Below are positions 9,417-17,361 of a stretch of 64,000 nucleotides of DNA, piece after piece. The stretch covers positions 18,267 through 82,266 of the forward strand of contig CAJWGB010000003.1 of assembly GCA_913031625.1 (NCBI GenBank), in the 5' to 3' direction. The notes below the pieces were generated by a model. That model was not told the DNA's origin, ran no database searches, and saw nothing but the letters and a program-made list of their open reading frames with translations. A program made the position numbers and the translations under genes. Within the stretch, counting starts at the first letter, position 1. Every line of letters begins with the position of its first letter. This stretch comes from an uncultured Planctomycetaceae bacterium. GTDB taxonomy: Bacteria; Planctomycetota; Planctomycetia; Planctomycetales; Planctomycetaceae.

Positions 9417-10706
9417 ATGAGTCTGACGCACTTTCGTGAAATCCTCCGCTATGTCCCGGGATACCGCGACACGACCTTTGTCGTGGGCGTGGATGGGGGC
9501 GTCGTGGACCGCGTCAATCTCACGAATCTTATGCTCGACGTTGCAGTTCTGCGTAGTCTGAACATCAACGTGATTGTGGTTCACGGCATTCGCGGTCACC
9601 TGCGAGATCTGGCCGCAGAACGCGGCCAGACCCTTTCCAGCGACCATGCCGGGGGTGTTACCGACGAAGACACCATGAGCCTGGTGCGTCAGGCCAGCAG
9701 CGAAATGACGCAGCTGATTCTGGGCGCCTTTCGCGCCTCTCGATTGCCGGCCGCGTCTCCGAATGCTGTGGTAGGCCGTCCTGCGGGGATTCTCAACGGG
9801 ATCGACATGCAGAATTCCGGTGTGGTGCTGCGAGTCGACGGTTCCATGCTGAATGATCTGCTGGCACAACAGATCATTCCTGTCCTTCCACCTCTTGCCT
9901 TCGACCATCAGGGACAGCTGCTCAGAGTGGGGGCCGATGCCCTCGCAGTCGAAGTCGGTATCGCGGTCGGCGCGCGAAAGGTCATGTTTGCGGGAAGCGT
10001 GGATGGAATCACTGAAGAAGAATCGCTTGTGCGCCAGCTGAACATTGAGCAGGCACGTGCGCTGCTGGCAGACGATGCAGGTTCTTCTGACACGATGCAG
10101 GCAAAGCTGAGATTGGCTTTGAAAGCCTGTGAGGCGGGCATCGACCGTGTCCATATTCTTAACGGAAGAACGCCCCAGGGACTGCTGGCAGAAGTGTTCT
10201 CCAATAAAGGGATCGGCACACTCGTTTACTCGGACGACTATCAGACGATTCGTCCTGCCGTTCCAGGAGATGTTGCCTTTATTCATTCGCTGGTTGTTGG
10301 CGCGGCCGGAGATGACGAGTTAATTGCCCGTTCGCCTGAGCAGATCGCAGCCACCATTGACGATCATTTTGTGGCCGAGATCGATTCCAATCCGGTCGCC
10401 TGTGTCGCACTTCACATTTATCAGGAGTGTGGAAAAGCGGAACTGGCCAGTCTTGTTGTTCGCGAGGGCCACCGCAATTTTGGGCTCGCGTCACGACTCA
10501 CAGAGTTTGTTCAGCATCGCGCCAGGGATGCTGGAGTTCGGGAGCTCTTTTGTCTCTCAACTCAGGCGGACTCCTGGTTTCGTCGCAAAGGTGGATTTGA
10601 GAAGACTGACCCGACCGAACTGCCGGAAGCCAGATATCAGCGGTGGGCCACTAATGGCCGCAACTCGATCGTGCTGAAGAAGACCCTGAACGGCCAGGGT
10701 GCTTAG
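9417..10706 (+). CDS. argA: Amino-acid N-acetyltransferase (N-acetylglutamate synthase)
   Basis: The 429-residue length and two-domain layout match ArgA, which makes N-acetylglutamate from acetyl-CoA and glutamate as the first step of arginine synthesis. Residues 1 to about 285 form an amino acid kinase fold: FVVGVDGGVV, VIVVHGIRGHL, GVVLRVDGSML and MQAKLRLALKACEAGIDRVHILNGR. From about residue 290 a GNAT domain follows: VPGDVAFIHSLV, CGKAELASLVVREGHRNFGLASRLTEF and FCLSTQADSWFRRKGGF. The last of these is a hallmark of ArgA. The kinase domain probably serves arginine feedback control, as in other bacterial ArgA. The gene stands alone. Confidence 0.9.
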   Translation: MSLTHFREILRYVPGYRDTTFVVGVDGGVVDRVNLTNLMLDVAVLRSLNINVIVVHGIRGHLRDLAAERGQTLSSDHAGGVTDEDTMSLVRQASSEMTQLILGAFRASRLPAASPNAVVGRPAGILNGIDMQNSGVVLRVDGSMLNDLLAQQIIPVLPPLAFDHQGQLLRVGADALAVEVGIAVGARKVMFAGSVDGITEEESLVRQLNIEQARALLADDAGSSDTMQAKLRLALKACEAGIDRVHILNGRTPQGLLAEVFSNKGIGTLVYSDDYQTIRPAVPGDVAFIHSLVVGAAGDDELIARSPEQIAATIDDHFVAEIDSNPVACVALHIYQECGKAELASLVVREGHRNFGLASRLTEFVQHRARDAGVRELFCLSTQADSWFRRKGGFEKTDPTELPEARYQRWATNGRNSIVLKKTLNGQGA

Positions 10707-10743
10707 AGGTCACAGTGCGCGTTTGTGGGGCGTGCGAAACAGA

Positions 10744-10758
10744 CCGAGCTGAGCTCGG
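10744..10758 (+). terminator. Hairpin after argA
   Basis: A perfect 6-bp GC-rich stem (ccgagc / gctcgg) with a 3-nt loop begins 38 bp after the argA stop. Further GC-rich inverted repeats lie in the same convergent gap. There is no T-tract, so the terminator assignment is tentative. Confidence 0.35.
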
Positions 10759-10858
10759 CTGGAATGGCCGTCGCCAGCGGCGTGGGGAATCGTAAGGGAG
10801 CAGAAGATGTCGTCAGGCTTAGGAGCCGCCATGCCCCGTGTGTTTCAATCTTAGCGGA

Positions 10859-10872
10859 GCGGCGCGAGCCGC
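10859..10872. repeat. GC-rich hairpin with GCGA loop
   Basis: A 5-bp stem gcggc / gccgc closes a GCGA loop of the GNRA type. It lies in the convergent gap between argA and the Tat-protein gene. It resembles other short GC-rich palindromes in this window and may be a small dispersed repeat rather than a terminator. Confidence 0.35.
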
Positions 10873-10965
10873 CCGGTCGAGCACGGTTACGAAGCGACTG
10901 CCGGTTCGGTCCATTCGAACTCCACGGTGAGGGTGAACATATTTCTGCGTCCGTGCCAACAGACA

Positions 10966-12225
10966 CTACATGTCGACGGGAGGATGCGATGTCAATTTCG
11001 GCTTTGGCGCCCAGGGGTAGTCGACAGCCGTGTAGTTAATTTCCAGCTCAGGGGTCCTGAGTTCACGATACCCTTTGATTCGTGATGTCAGCGCGCGGTC
11101 AAGAATTCCGCTGCTCAGCAGAGTGCGTTCCACTGGATACGATGGTTCTCCGGTATGCACCATTCGTTCAATGCCCTTTAACAGCCACGCGAAGTGCGGG
11201 TATCGGGGTTCCGTCCGTTCGTCGAATCGGGTGGCAATGATCTCTTTGTTCTCTCTAAGTTTCAGGGCAATTGAAGTGCCTCGCGAGAATCCCGGCAACA
11301 TTACAACCGCGCCAGTCAGCCCATCGGTGTAATGAAAGAGGAACAGAGTGACGTTCTTCTGCTTACGAACGTCTCCATCGCTATGCGGCACGGCGGCCAG
11401 TGCAGCATCGAAGGCTTCCTGAGAAACAATGCCCTCGTCCATTGCCTTCCAGACGGCGGCTCCTTCAAGACAGCGGACGCGCGCCACACCATGCTCGGCG
11501 TTCTTTCGTCGTTCAGCGTGCCACTGAAAGAAGTCAAGGGCGTGGCTTCCGTAGATGTCGAGACCTGAGTAACCGACGCCAACTGCGGCTTCGATTTCAC
11601 AGCCCATCGGAATTTCAATCTGTGGCTTCCGATAGCCCACGGTCATAGACGTGCCGGCCATAAAGGGCACCTTGAGTTCACGTGCTCGATCGTACATCCA
11701 TTTGGCATCTTTCCAGACCGGCCCCAGGTGCTTGTCATTAAACACGGGGACAACGCGTCCATACTTTTCGAAGGCGTCGGTGATTCCTTTGAAGAATCGA
11801 CGACGAGGATGCAGGACCTGGCCTTTTTCATTCCTTGGGTAGGTGCCGTGTTCACCGATACTGATAACGCCATCAACGGGGACCGAGTTGCCCCCAACGG
11901 TGACTGCTCCTTCGATGGTGTCAAAGATCGGGACGTCATACTTTTTCGCCATAGCCCGTGCCATGTCGCGATCGGTGAATTGATCGACATACATTGACGA
12001 CAGGGTAAGCAGAGGACGAGGCCCTCCCTTTTGTTCCCAGCCTTCGAGGATCTTTCCAATCAGCACGTCTGCGTGGAGGCCGCGCTCATAGGCTGTCACC
12101 ACAGCGGCCACGGGGCGAGGTGGAGGAGGAGCCGCAATGGACGACGCTCCACATGTTGCGGCAACGGCTCCGGCCGCGACGGTCGACATCCAATGACGTC
12201 GATCATGGTTTCCGTGGTCGGTCAT
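10966..12225 (-). CDS. Conserved Tat-exported planctomycete protein, function unknown
   Basis: The 419-residue protein has a twin-arginine-type leader (DRRHWMSTVAAGAVAATCGASSIAA) and a mature alpha/beta domain. Segments include VTAYERGLHADVLIGKILEG, ISIGEHGTYPRNEKGQ, FKGITDAFEKYGRVVPVFNDKHLG and VGYSGLDIYGSHALDFFQWHAERR. The early part looks like the nucleotide-binding-type fold of Gfo/Idh-like proteins but lacks a clear G-x-G-x-x-G. Several conserved-looking His, Glu and Asp residues suggest an enzyme. I cannot assign a reaction. The same general type of protein is common in planctomycete genomes, usually as a single gene. Confidence 0.7.
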   Translation of the reverse strand: MTDHGNHDRRHWMSTVAAGAVAATCGASSIAAPPPPRPVAAVVTAYERGLHADVLIGKILEGWEQKGGPRPLLTLSSMYVDQFTDRDMARAMAKKYDVPIFDTIEGAVTVGGNSVPVDGVISIGEHGTYPRNEKGQVLHPRRRFFKGITDAFEKYGRVVPVFNDKHLGPVWKDAKWMYDRARELKVPFMAGTSMTVGYRKPQIEIPMGCEIEAAVGVGYSGLDIYGSHALDFFQWHAERRKNAEHGVARVRCLEGAAVWKAMDEGIVSQEAFDAALAAVPHSDGDVRKQKNVTLFLFHYTDGLTGAVVMLPGFSRGTSIALKLRENKEIIATRFDERTEPRYPHFAWLLKGIERMVHTGEPSYPVERTLLSSGILDRALTSRIKGYRELRTPELEINYTAVDYPWAPKPKLTSHPPVDM

Positions 12226-12322
12226 CGAACTGCTCCTGCATTATCGGAGAGAAACTGCAAACGATTGCCCTGAACAATTATTGCAGCGTTCGAGCGGCGA
12301 AGACGCAACCTCAGGCTGTGAT

Positions 12323-13264
12323 TCAGAAGCCGGGGTCTGTTTTTTGCAACCCCTCTCGGATCTCGCCGACAGCTTCACGCACAATCCCGCGCAGGTAATC
12401 AATGTTCTTGAGCGTCTGCTCCATCTCTTCCATTGCGATCGGTGCTTCATTCCGCTGATCGTGCTGCTTGGCAGCAAGGTCGATAATATGCAGCTGACGC
12501 TGCAGGTCCGTCCCGATGAGCTCGACGATCGGACGAGTCGCTCGCCGGATTCTTTTGCCGAGCACATGGAGTGACTCTCGTTCTTCATTTCGTGTGACAG
12601 CATCCAGCTGCCGCGGGGCCGTTCGGATGTTTCGTCTCTGCAGTTCCTCCTCATCCACAAGACGCCCCAATGGGGATGCATCCACTTCGATACCGTCCTT
12701 TGCCTGTTTGGCCTTTTCAAGAATGACAGGAAGCTTTTTGGAAGCCGGACATTTGTCAACGCCATCCTGTAGCAGTCTCACCGCCTGAGTCAGGTTGTTC
12801 ATCTCAATGTACAGATTGCCGAGATTGACGTAGGCATCTGCCATCTCCGGCTCGAGGCGGATGGCTTCGCGGTACGCCGAAATTGCCATTGAGTTCATCT
12901 TCAAAGCTCGTTGAGCAATTCCCATGTTGTAGTAAGCGGACGAACACTTCTTGTCGCGTTTGATAGCGTTTCGCAGGACTTTGGTGGCCCCCTGATAGTC
13001 CTTGAGGACATTCAATACTGCTCCCAGATTGACATAGGGAGTTGCGTTGCGCGGGTCCATGCGGGTGAGGTGTTCGAATGCATCTCGCGATTCTTCAAAC
13101 CGTTTCAGCATGAACAGGGTCATTCCCAGCAGATCCTGCGCTTCTCGGGAGTCCTGGTCGGCGGCAATGATCTCCTGAATCACTGCCAGGGCATCTTCAG
13201 CCTGCCGCTCCTGAAGAAGGCGGCGGGCAACAGCGAGGGGGGAAGCTGCGTTTGCGTCGGTCAT
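12323..13264 (-). CDS. Tetratricopeptide repeat protein
   Basis: The 313-residue protein is cytoplasmic, with no signal peptide. Its first two thirds hold consecutive TPR units: AVARRLLQERQAEDALAVI, then AQDLLGMTLFMLKRFEESRD, TPYVNLGAVLNVLKDYQGAT, AYYNMGIAQRALKMNSMAIS and AYVNLGNLYIEMNNLTQAVR, each with the small-residue/aromatic spacing of TPRs. The last 130 residues are a charged helical region (ESLHVLGKRIRRATRPIVE and following) that may form a coiled coil. It is probably a protein-interaction scaffold. The partner is unknown. Confidence 0.82.
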   Translation of the reverse strand: MTDANAASPLAVARRLLQERQAEDALAVIQEIIAADQDSREAQDLLGMTLFMLKRFEESRDAFEHLTRMDPRNATPYVNLGAVLNVLKDYQGATKVLRNAIKRDKKCSSAYYNMGIAQRALKMNSMAISAYREAIRLEPEMADAYVNLGNLYIEMNNLTQAVRLLQDGVDKCPASKKLPVILEKAKQAKDGIEVDASPLGRLVDEEELQRRNIRTAPRQLDAVTRNEERESLHVLGKRIRRATRPIVELIGTDLQRQLHIIDLAAKQHDQRNEAPIAMEEMEQTLKNIDYLRGIVREAVGEIREGLQKTDPGF

Positions 13265-13641
13265 CTGTACTGCTCCCTGTCAGGAGAGGCTAACAGTCAG
13301 AAAGAATGGTCTTTTCTATTTGGCGTCTTCTGCTGTTTGCTCGACTGACATGCATGGATTGCCGGTTGATAAAGGTGGGATGTGATCAACCGAGGTGTGA
13401 AGAAGGCATCCGTGGCTGGAACTTTAGTCGTCCGCATCAATGAACTGGAATGGTTTGTCACATTTGCAACAACACAGGACAAAGCTGCCCAGTTTGACAT
13501 TGTAGGAACACAGGTAAAGTTTGAGCGCTCTTCACGTCCCGTTCAAGAGGGATTTTTGACACAGCCGAAACTCACGGTGTTCGTTCTCTCTGCGAACACC
13601 ACCTCTTCTCTCTGAACCGCTGAAGAAGGCGCAGGTTCTGC
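13265..13641. other. Divergent intergenic region upstream of htrA
   Basis: This 377-bp gap separates the TPR gene (-) from the htrA-type gene (+). I find no convincing gene in it. A 77-codon open frame at 13382-13615 has no recognisable features and is not called. The region holds the inverted repeat listed at 13576-13600 and a TTGACA sequence near 13555 without a good partner box. Confidence 0.5.
13576..13600. promoter_or_regulatory. 8-9-8 inverted repeat upstream of htrA
   Basis: Two perfect 8-bp arms, ggtgttcg and cgaacacc, are separated by 9 bp and end 41 bp before the htrA ATG. The 8-9-8 geometry resembles a repressor operator or a 5'-leader hairpin. The sequence is not the CIRCE consensus, although the 9-bp spacer is the same. 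A regulatory role is inferred. Confidence 0.4.
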
Positions 13642-15036
13642 ATGTTCTTAAATCAGCAAAGATGCCGACCTCTGCTGCTGCTCGCAGTCACAGTGTGGAC
13701 CGCAGCCATCTGTGCTCCTGCTGTGGAAGCCACAGACAAAGACCCACGCATCACTCCACTGGTTCGTGCTGTCCGGCACTGTCAGGAATGTGTGGTCAAC
13801 ATTCACACAGAAAAGACGGGGCGCGGTGAAGCGGAGTCACGGTTCTTTTCCCCGAAGAGTCGCAAAGTAACCGGGATGGGAACAGGCATCGTTGTGGATG
13901 AGCGTGGCTACATCGTCACGAACTATCACGTGATTCAGGATGTCGATCAGATCACCGTGACCCTGAAGGGCGGCGAAGTGCTCGATGCGCGGCCTGTCTC
14001 GTTCGATCGACGTCAGGATATGGCCATCATTCAGGTCAATTCGTCCAGCCCGCTGAAGGTCATGGAGATGGGTATCTCATCAGACGTCTTGCTTGCGGAG
14101 CAGGTCTTTGCAGTCGGAAACGCGTTCGGGTACGAACACACTGTGACCGCTGGCATCGTGAGTGCTCTTGGTCGAGACGTCGAAGTGGATGAAACTCAGG
14201 CTTACGAGAATTTGATTCAGACTGACGCAAGTATCAATCCGGGGAACAGTGGTGGCCCACTATTGAACGTTCTCGGTGAAGTCATTGGCATCAACGTTGC
14301 GATTCGGGCGGGAGCTCAGAGAATCGGCTTTGCGATTCCAATTGATGATGCTCGACGAACCATTGCTCGTCTGTTGAACACTGAACGTCTTAACGGGGTT
14401 TCTCACGGAGTGTTTTCATCGGACATCCGTGAAGGCAACAACAAGCGACTGAAGGTCGACACCGTCGCCGTCGGAAGTGCTGCTGATCGCTGTGGACTGC
14501 AAAAGGGTGATTTGATCACGAGTGTTCGTGGTATCGAGATTCATGACGGAGCAGACCTCGAACGCAGCCTGCTGGACATGCCAGTTGGAACAGTCCTCGA
14601 CGTGGATGTCATGAGAGACGGTAAGGCTGTCGCGTTGAAAATGAACGTGGGCGTTGGCAAGTCGGCGGCTGCTCCACGCAACCCGGTCCGAACTGTCTCT
14701 GTCGATACAGGGGACCTGTCTGAGGTCCGCCAGCGTGTCCTCACTTTGCTCGGAATGCACCTTGAGAACCTGCCGACTGATGATTTGCGTCTGCTGCAAA
14801 AGACCCACAATGGTGGGCTTCGCGTCGCGTCTGTTCACAAAGGAAGTCGAGCGGAACGATATGGCGTTCGCAAGGGCGATATCCTGCTTGGGCTGGATGG
14901 ATTTGAAACGCTCGACGATCGAAACCTGAAGTTCATTCTGCAGGATTCCCGGGTGCAACGTCTGGAAAAATTGTCCTTCCAGATCCATCGCGAAGGTCGC
15001 GGTGCACTTGTTGGACACATGGACCTGCGTCGCTGA
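13642..15036 (+). CDS. HtrA/DegP-family periplasmic serine protease with two PDZ domains
   Basis: The 464-residue protein has an N-terminal signal (LLLLAVTVWTAAICAPAVEA) and a trypsin-like domain with a complete catalytic triad: His96 in TNYHVIQD, Asp126 in RRQDMAII and Ser203 in INPGNSGGPL. Two PDZ domains follow, at about residues 255-345 (VAVGSAADRCGLQKGDLITSV) and 370-460 (VHKGSRAERYGVRKGDILLGL). This is the DegP/DegQ layout for degrading or refolding damaged envelope proteins. The Q-linker seen in many DegP proteins is short here. It is the first gene of a three-gene operon; the next gene starts 8 bp after its stop. The specific DegP or DegQ name is not fixed. Confidence 0.92.
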   Translation: MFLNQQRCRPLLLLAVTVWTAAICAPAVEATDKDPRITPLVRAVRHCQECVVNIHTEKTGRGEAESRFFSPKSRKVTGMGTGIVVDERGYIVTNYHVIQDVDQITVTLKGGEVLDARPVSFDRRQDMAIIQVNSSSPLKVMEMGISSDVLLAEQVFAVGNAFGYEHTVTAGIVSALGRDVEVDETQAYENLIQTDASINPGNSGGPLLNVLGEVIGINVAIRAGAQRIGFAIPIDDARRTIARLLNTERLNGVSHGVFSSDIREGNNKRLKVDTVAVGSAADRCGLQKGDLITSVRGIEIHDGADLERSLLDMPVGTVLDVDVMRDGKAVALKMNVGVGKSAAAPRNPVRTVSVDTGDLSEVRQRVLTLLGMHLENLPTDDLRLLQKTHNGGLRVASVHKGSRAERYGVRKGDILLGLDGFETLDDRNLKFILQDSRVQRLEKLSFQIHREGRGALVGHMDLRR

Positions 15037-15044
15037 GCACGTCC

Positions 15045-15938
15045 ATGAGCGAGTGGACCGAACAGCTCACAGAATTCATTCGCTCAGCCTGCCGACTGGA
15101 AGTACTGGCGAGCAAGCCAGGGAATGTGTGCCCTGCGTACAGCTTCGCTGACGCAACGGTCGACGACTTTCTGGTCTCGGCTGACGCCGTTGCCCCTGTC
15201 CTCGCGCAGTCTGCTGAATTGGGAGTGGGTGCCGCTATTCTGCGCGCCGTCGAACTCACAGTGGAGAAGGTTGGGCACAACACAAACCTCGGGATCATCC
15301 TGCTGCTTGCTCCGCTGGCCGCTGTGCCACGCAGGGAGTGTCTTTCGGCCGGCATTCGCTCTGTGCTGAATAGCCTGACGGTTGACGATGCTGTCCAGAC
15401 CTATCGAGCAATTGCTGCTGCGGCACCAGGGGGGCTGGGAACGGCAGACGCACAGGACGTTGGGCAGAGTCCCGATCAGAATCTTCGCGACTGCATGCGA
15501 CTGGCAGCGGAACGAGATCTCATTGCAGCGCAGTACTCCAATGGGTTTCGTGATGTGCTGGAACACGGTGCATGGAGTCTGTTCCACACCCGGTCATGGG
15601 AAGATTGCGCTGACAAACGGTTGGCGTGGCTGGCCGTCAACATGCTGGCCACGCGCGGAGACTCATTGATCGCACGCAAGTGTGGCGAACAGATAAGTCT
15701 GGATGTTCAATGCCGTGCTCATGGCGTGTTGCAGTCAGGCTGGCCTCAGAGTGCGAGTGGAGAGTCTCGGTACGCCGAATTCGACACGTTTTTGCGAGAC
15801 ACTCATCACCGCAGGAATCCCGGAACCACCGCTGATATGATTGCTGCCGTTCTGTTTGCTGTTCTGCGCTCCGGTGTCTGCCGGTGCGACAATGATCAGC
15901 TTGTGTTTGTGGAAGGTGCGAATGTCCAGTCACTTTGA
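15045..15938 (+). CDS. CitG/MdcB-family triphosphoribosyl-dephospho-CoA synthase-like protein
   Basis: The 297-residue protein has the all-helical CitG-family signatures LEVLASKPGNVCPA near its N-terminus and ILRAVELTVEKVGHNTNLGIILLLAPLA. The second of these holds the N-T-N-L-G-I/M motif. Later segments VDDAVQTYRAIAAAAPGGLG and GDSLIARKCG also fit. In citrate lyase systems CitG makes the prosthetic-group precursor from ATP and dephospho-CoA, but no citrate or malonate decarboxylase genes are nearby. CitG-like genes also accompany tetrahydromethanopterin C1-transfer genes in methylotrophs and planctomycetes. The next gene is a pterin synthase homologue, so that context is the better guess (inference). 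The gene lies 8 bp after htrA and overlaps the next gene by 17 bp. Confidence 0.82.
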   Translation: MSEWTEQLTEFIRSACRLEVLASKPGNVCPAYSFADATVDDFLVSADAVAPVLAQSAELGVGAAILRAVELTVEKVGHNTNLGIILLLAPLAAVPRRECLSAGIRSVLNSLTVDDAVQTYRAIAAAAPGGLGTADAQDVGQSPDQNLRDCMRLAAERDLIAAQYSNGFRDVLEHGAWSLFHTRSWEDCADKRLAWLAVNMLATRGDSLIARKCGEQISLDVQCRAHGVLQSGWPQSASGESRYAEFDTFLRDTHHRRNPGTTADMIAAVLFAVLRSGVCRCDNDQLVFVEGANVQSL

Positions 15939-16419
15939 AGCGCGCGTGACCAAAGACTCCCTTGTCTTTAGTGCGGCTCATTTCATCACCTTCAATGGCA
16001 ACATCTGCGAACGACTGCACGGCCACAACTGGCGGCTGGATGTTTCCATTTCCGGTCAGCTTGATGAAAACGGCTACGTCTTTGACTTTATCGCGCTGCG
16101 GGATGCGTGTGGCAGGGTCGTGGAAGAGCTCGATCATCGTGTTCTGCTTCCCGAGCATCATCCGTTGATCAAGGTTCAGCAGATCAGTGATGGCAAAGAA
16201 GTTCAGGCGACCTTTGAAGAGCGGCGCTGGATTTTTCCCGTGGAAGACTGCGCCATTCTGCCCATTGCCAATACAACTGCGGAACTCATTGCCGGCTGGA
16301 CGGGGCAGCGACTGGTCCGCGAACTTGAACTGCCGGCTGTCTCCACTCTGGACCGTCTAGACGTGCGGGTCGAGGAGAATTTTGGTCAGTGGGCAACCGC
16401 CAGTGTCTCACTTCGTTGA
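15922..16419 (+). CDS. 6-pyruvoyl-tetrahydropterin synthase / QueD family protein
   Basis: The ATG at 15922 is chosen because a good ribosome binding site (ggaagg, 5 bp upstream) precedes it, and because the fold then starts immediately with FEARVTKDSLVFSAAHF. The 165-residue product has the zinc ligands His20 (SAAHF), His33 and His35 (RLHGHNW). A Cys29 sits where QueD has its catalytic cysteine. LDHRVLLPEHHP and the late PTAELIA-like segment (NTTAELIAGW) are also typical. The reaction would be on dihydroneopterin triphosphate, giving either a pyruvoyl- or carboxy-tetrahydropterin. Pairing with a CitG-like gene suggests a pterin cofactor pathway rather than queuosine, but no other que or pterin gene is in the window. 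Confidence 0.85.
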   Translation: MSSHFEARVTKDSLVFSAAHFITFNGNICERLHGHNWRLDVSISGQLDENGYVFDFIALRDACGRVVEELDHRVLLPEHHPLIKVQQISDGKEVQATFEERRWIFPVEDCAILPIANTTAELIAGWTGQRLVRELELPAVSTLDRLDVRVEENFGQWATASVSLR

Positions 16420-16500
16420 TCGACAGCATCTGCATTCGGTACTGCAGACGCTGTGGAATAACCGATCAATCGGTGTGGCGAATTCCCGGTCCTCAAAAGG

Positions 16501-16562
16501 GAGCCAGGTTCTGTGAGCCAGGTTCGACTGATCATGGCTGTACTGTCAGGTTGAAACCTGAC
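16501..16562. repeat. Direct repeat and palindrome
   Basis: The 11-bp sequence gagccaggttc occurs twice (16501-16511 and 16515-16525). It is followed by the perfect palindrome gtcaggtt-ga-aacctgac at 16545-16562. These sit in the convergent gap after the pterin synthase gene, just before a strong terminator hairpin. The palindrome looks like a short dispersed repeat of planctomycete intergenic regions. Confidence 0.45.
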
Positions 16563-16578
16563 CTACGCGCAGCCAAAA

Positions 16579-16605
16579 ACAGGCCAGGCGAAAAGCCTGG
16601 CCTGT
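16579..16605 (-). terminator. Strong, possibly bidirectional terminator
   Basis: A perfect 11-bp stem (acaggccaggc / gcctggcctgt) closes a 5-nt loop. On the minus strand the stem is followed by a run of T (seen as aaaaac at 16575-16580 on the plus strand). It therefore fits a Rho-independent terminator for the small secreted-protein gene to its right. It may also stop plus-strand transcription from the htrA operon. Confidence 0.75.
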
Positions 16606-16659
16606 CTCAACACTTCCCGGAGTCACCCAGAGGAAGTGTCGGAGACGGTGCAAGCGGTG

Positions 16660-17091
16660 TTACTTTGACGCCGTTCGTCGAGTGCGACTGCTGGACCGAC
16701 GAGAGCTTGTCTTTGAATCCTCCTTTTCCTCCTCGTCGCTGGCTTTGGTCGCTTTTGTCCGGCTGCTCCTGAGCTTTGCCAGGGCTGATTTCTGAGAGCT
16801 GGTCAGAACATCATCCAGTTCGTCATCCATCTCTGCCTGCAGTCGTTCAATCTGAGCCTTCAGCTCCGCGATCTGCACTCCGTAGTCTTCACGAATGTCA
16901 TACACGTCTGCTCGCTGATCTTCGTCCAGTTCCAGCTTGCCCCAGTATGGTGGCAGGCGGCGATAACGAGCACTTTCAGATTTCTGTTCTGATACAGCTT
17001 TGCCGGATGATTTGGATTTCGTCTGAGCAGTTGCTGAAACAGAACCGGCGGTGATTACGAGAGCCAGCATGGGGATGATGAAGCGATGCAT
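16660..17091 (-). CDS. Small secreted helical protein with basic Ser/Arg-rich tail
   Basis: The 143-residue product has a signal peptide (MHRFIIPMLALVITAGSVSATAQ) and a Lys/Ser-rich linker. A helical core near residues 50-105 (LELDEDQRADVYDIREDYG then IAELKAQIERLQAEMDDELDDVL) resembles LTxxQ/Spy-type periplasmic proteins. SSQKSALAKLR is the repeated L-T/S-x-x-Q-like end. The last 35 residues are highly charged (acidic, then Ser/Arg/Lys-rich). Function unknown; similar small secreted proteins are common in planctomycetes. A strong terminator follows the gene. Confidence 0.7.
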   Translation of the reverse strand: MHRFIIPMLALVITAGSVSATAQTKSKSSGKAVSEQKSESARYRRLPPYWGKLELDEDQRADVYDIREDYGVQIAELKAQIERLQAEMDDELDDVLTSSQKSALAKLRSSRTKATKASDEEEKEDSKTSSRRSSSRTRRTASK

Positions 17092-17316
17092 GTTTGAGTC
17101 TCCGAATAGGTGTTTGGTTTTTGTCAGCGATTCTGTTGATCACTGCTCACATCAAACAGCACGCAATTGGTGACTTAACCCCGCCACGAAATCTCAGAGT
17201 TTTTCCGGCCGTGCCGGGGCGCCCCAACTTCATGAAGCACTTCCTCTTAATGTTTTAACGAGCTGCGCGTGCCATCGCAGGCCAGCCATCACAGTCACAG
17301 CTGCAGTAAGTAGCTG

Positions 17317-17330
17317 CGCTCGCCTGAGCG
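17317..17330. repeat. Small hairpin 3' of the PVC cytochrome gene
   Basis: A perfect 5-bp stem cgctc / gagcg with a 4-nt loop lies 31 bp beyond the stop of the large minus-strand gene. No T-tract is seen. It may contribute to transcript ending or be a small repeat. Confidence 0.3.
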
Positions 17331-17361
17331 TGGGGGCTCTGCTTTCTATCCACCATCGCAA

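Noticed and set aside
13382..13615. 77-codon open frame upstream of htrA
   Set aside because: No family features, and it spans the inverted repeat and expected promoter region of htrA.
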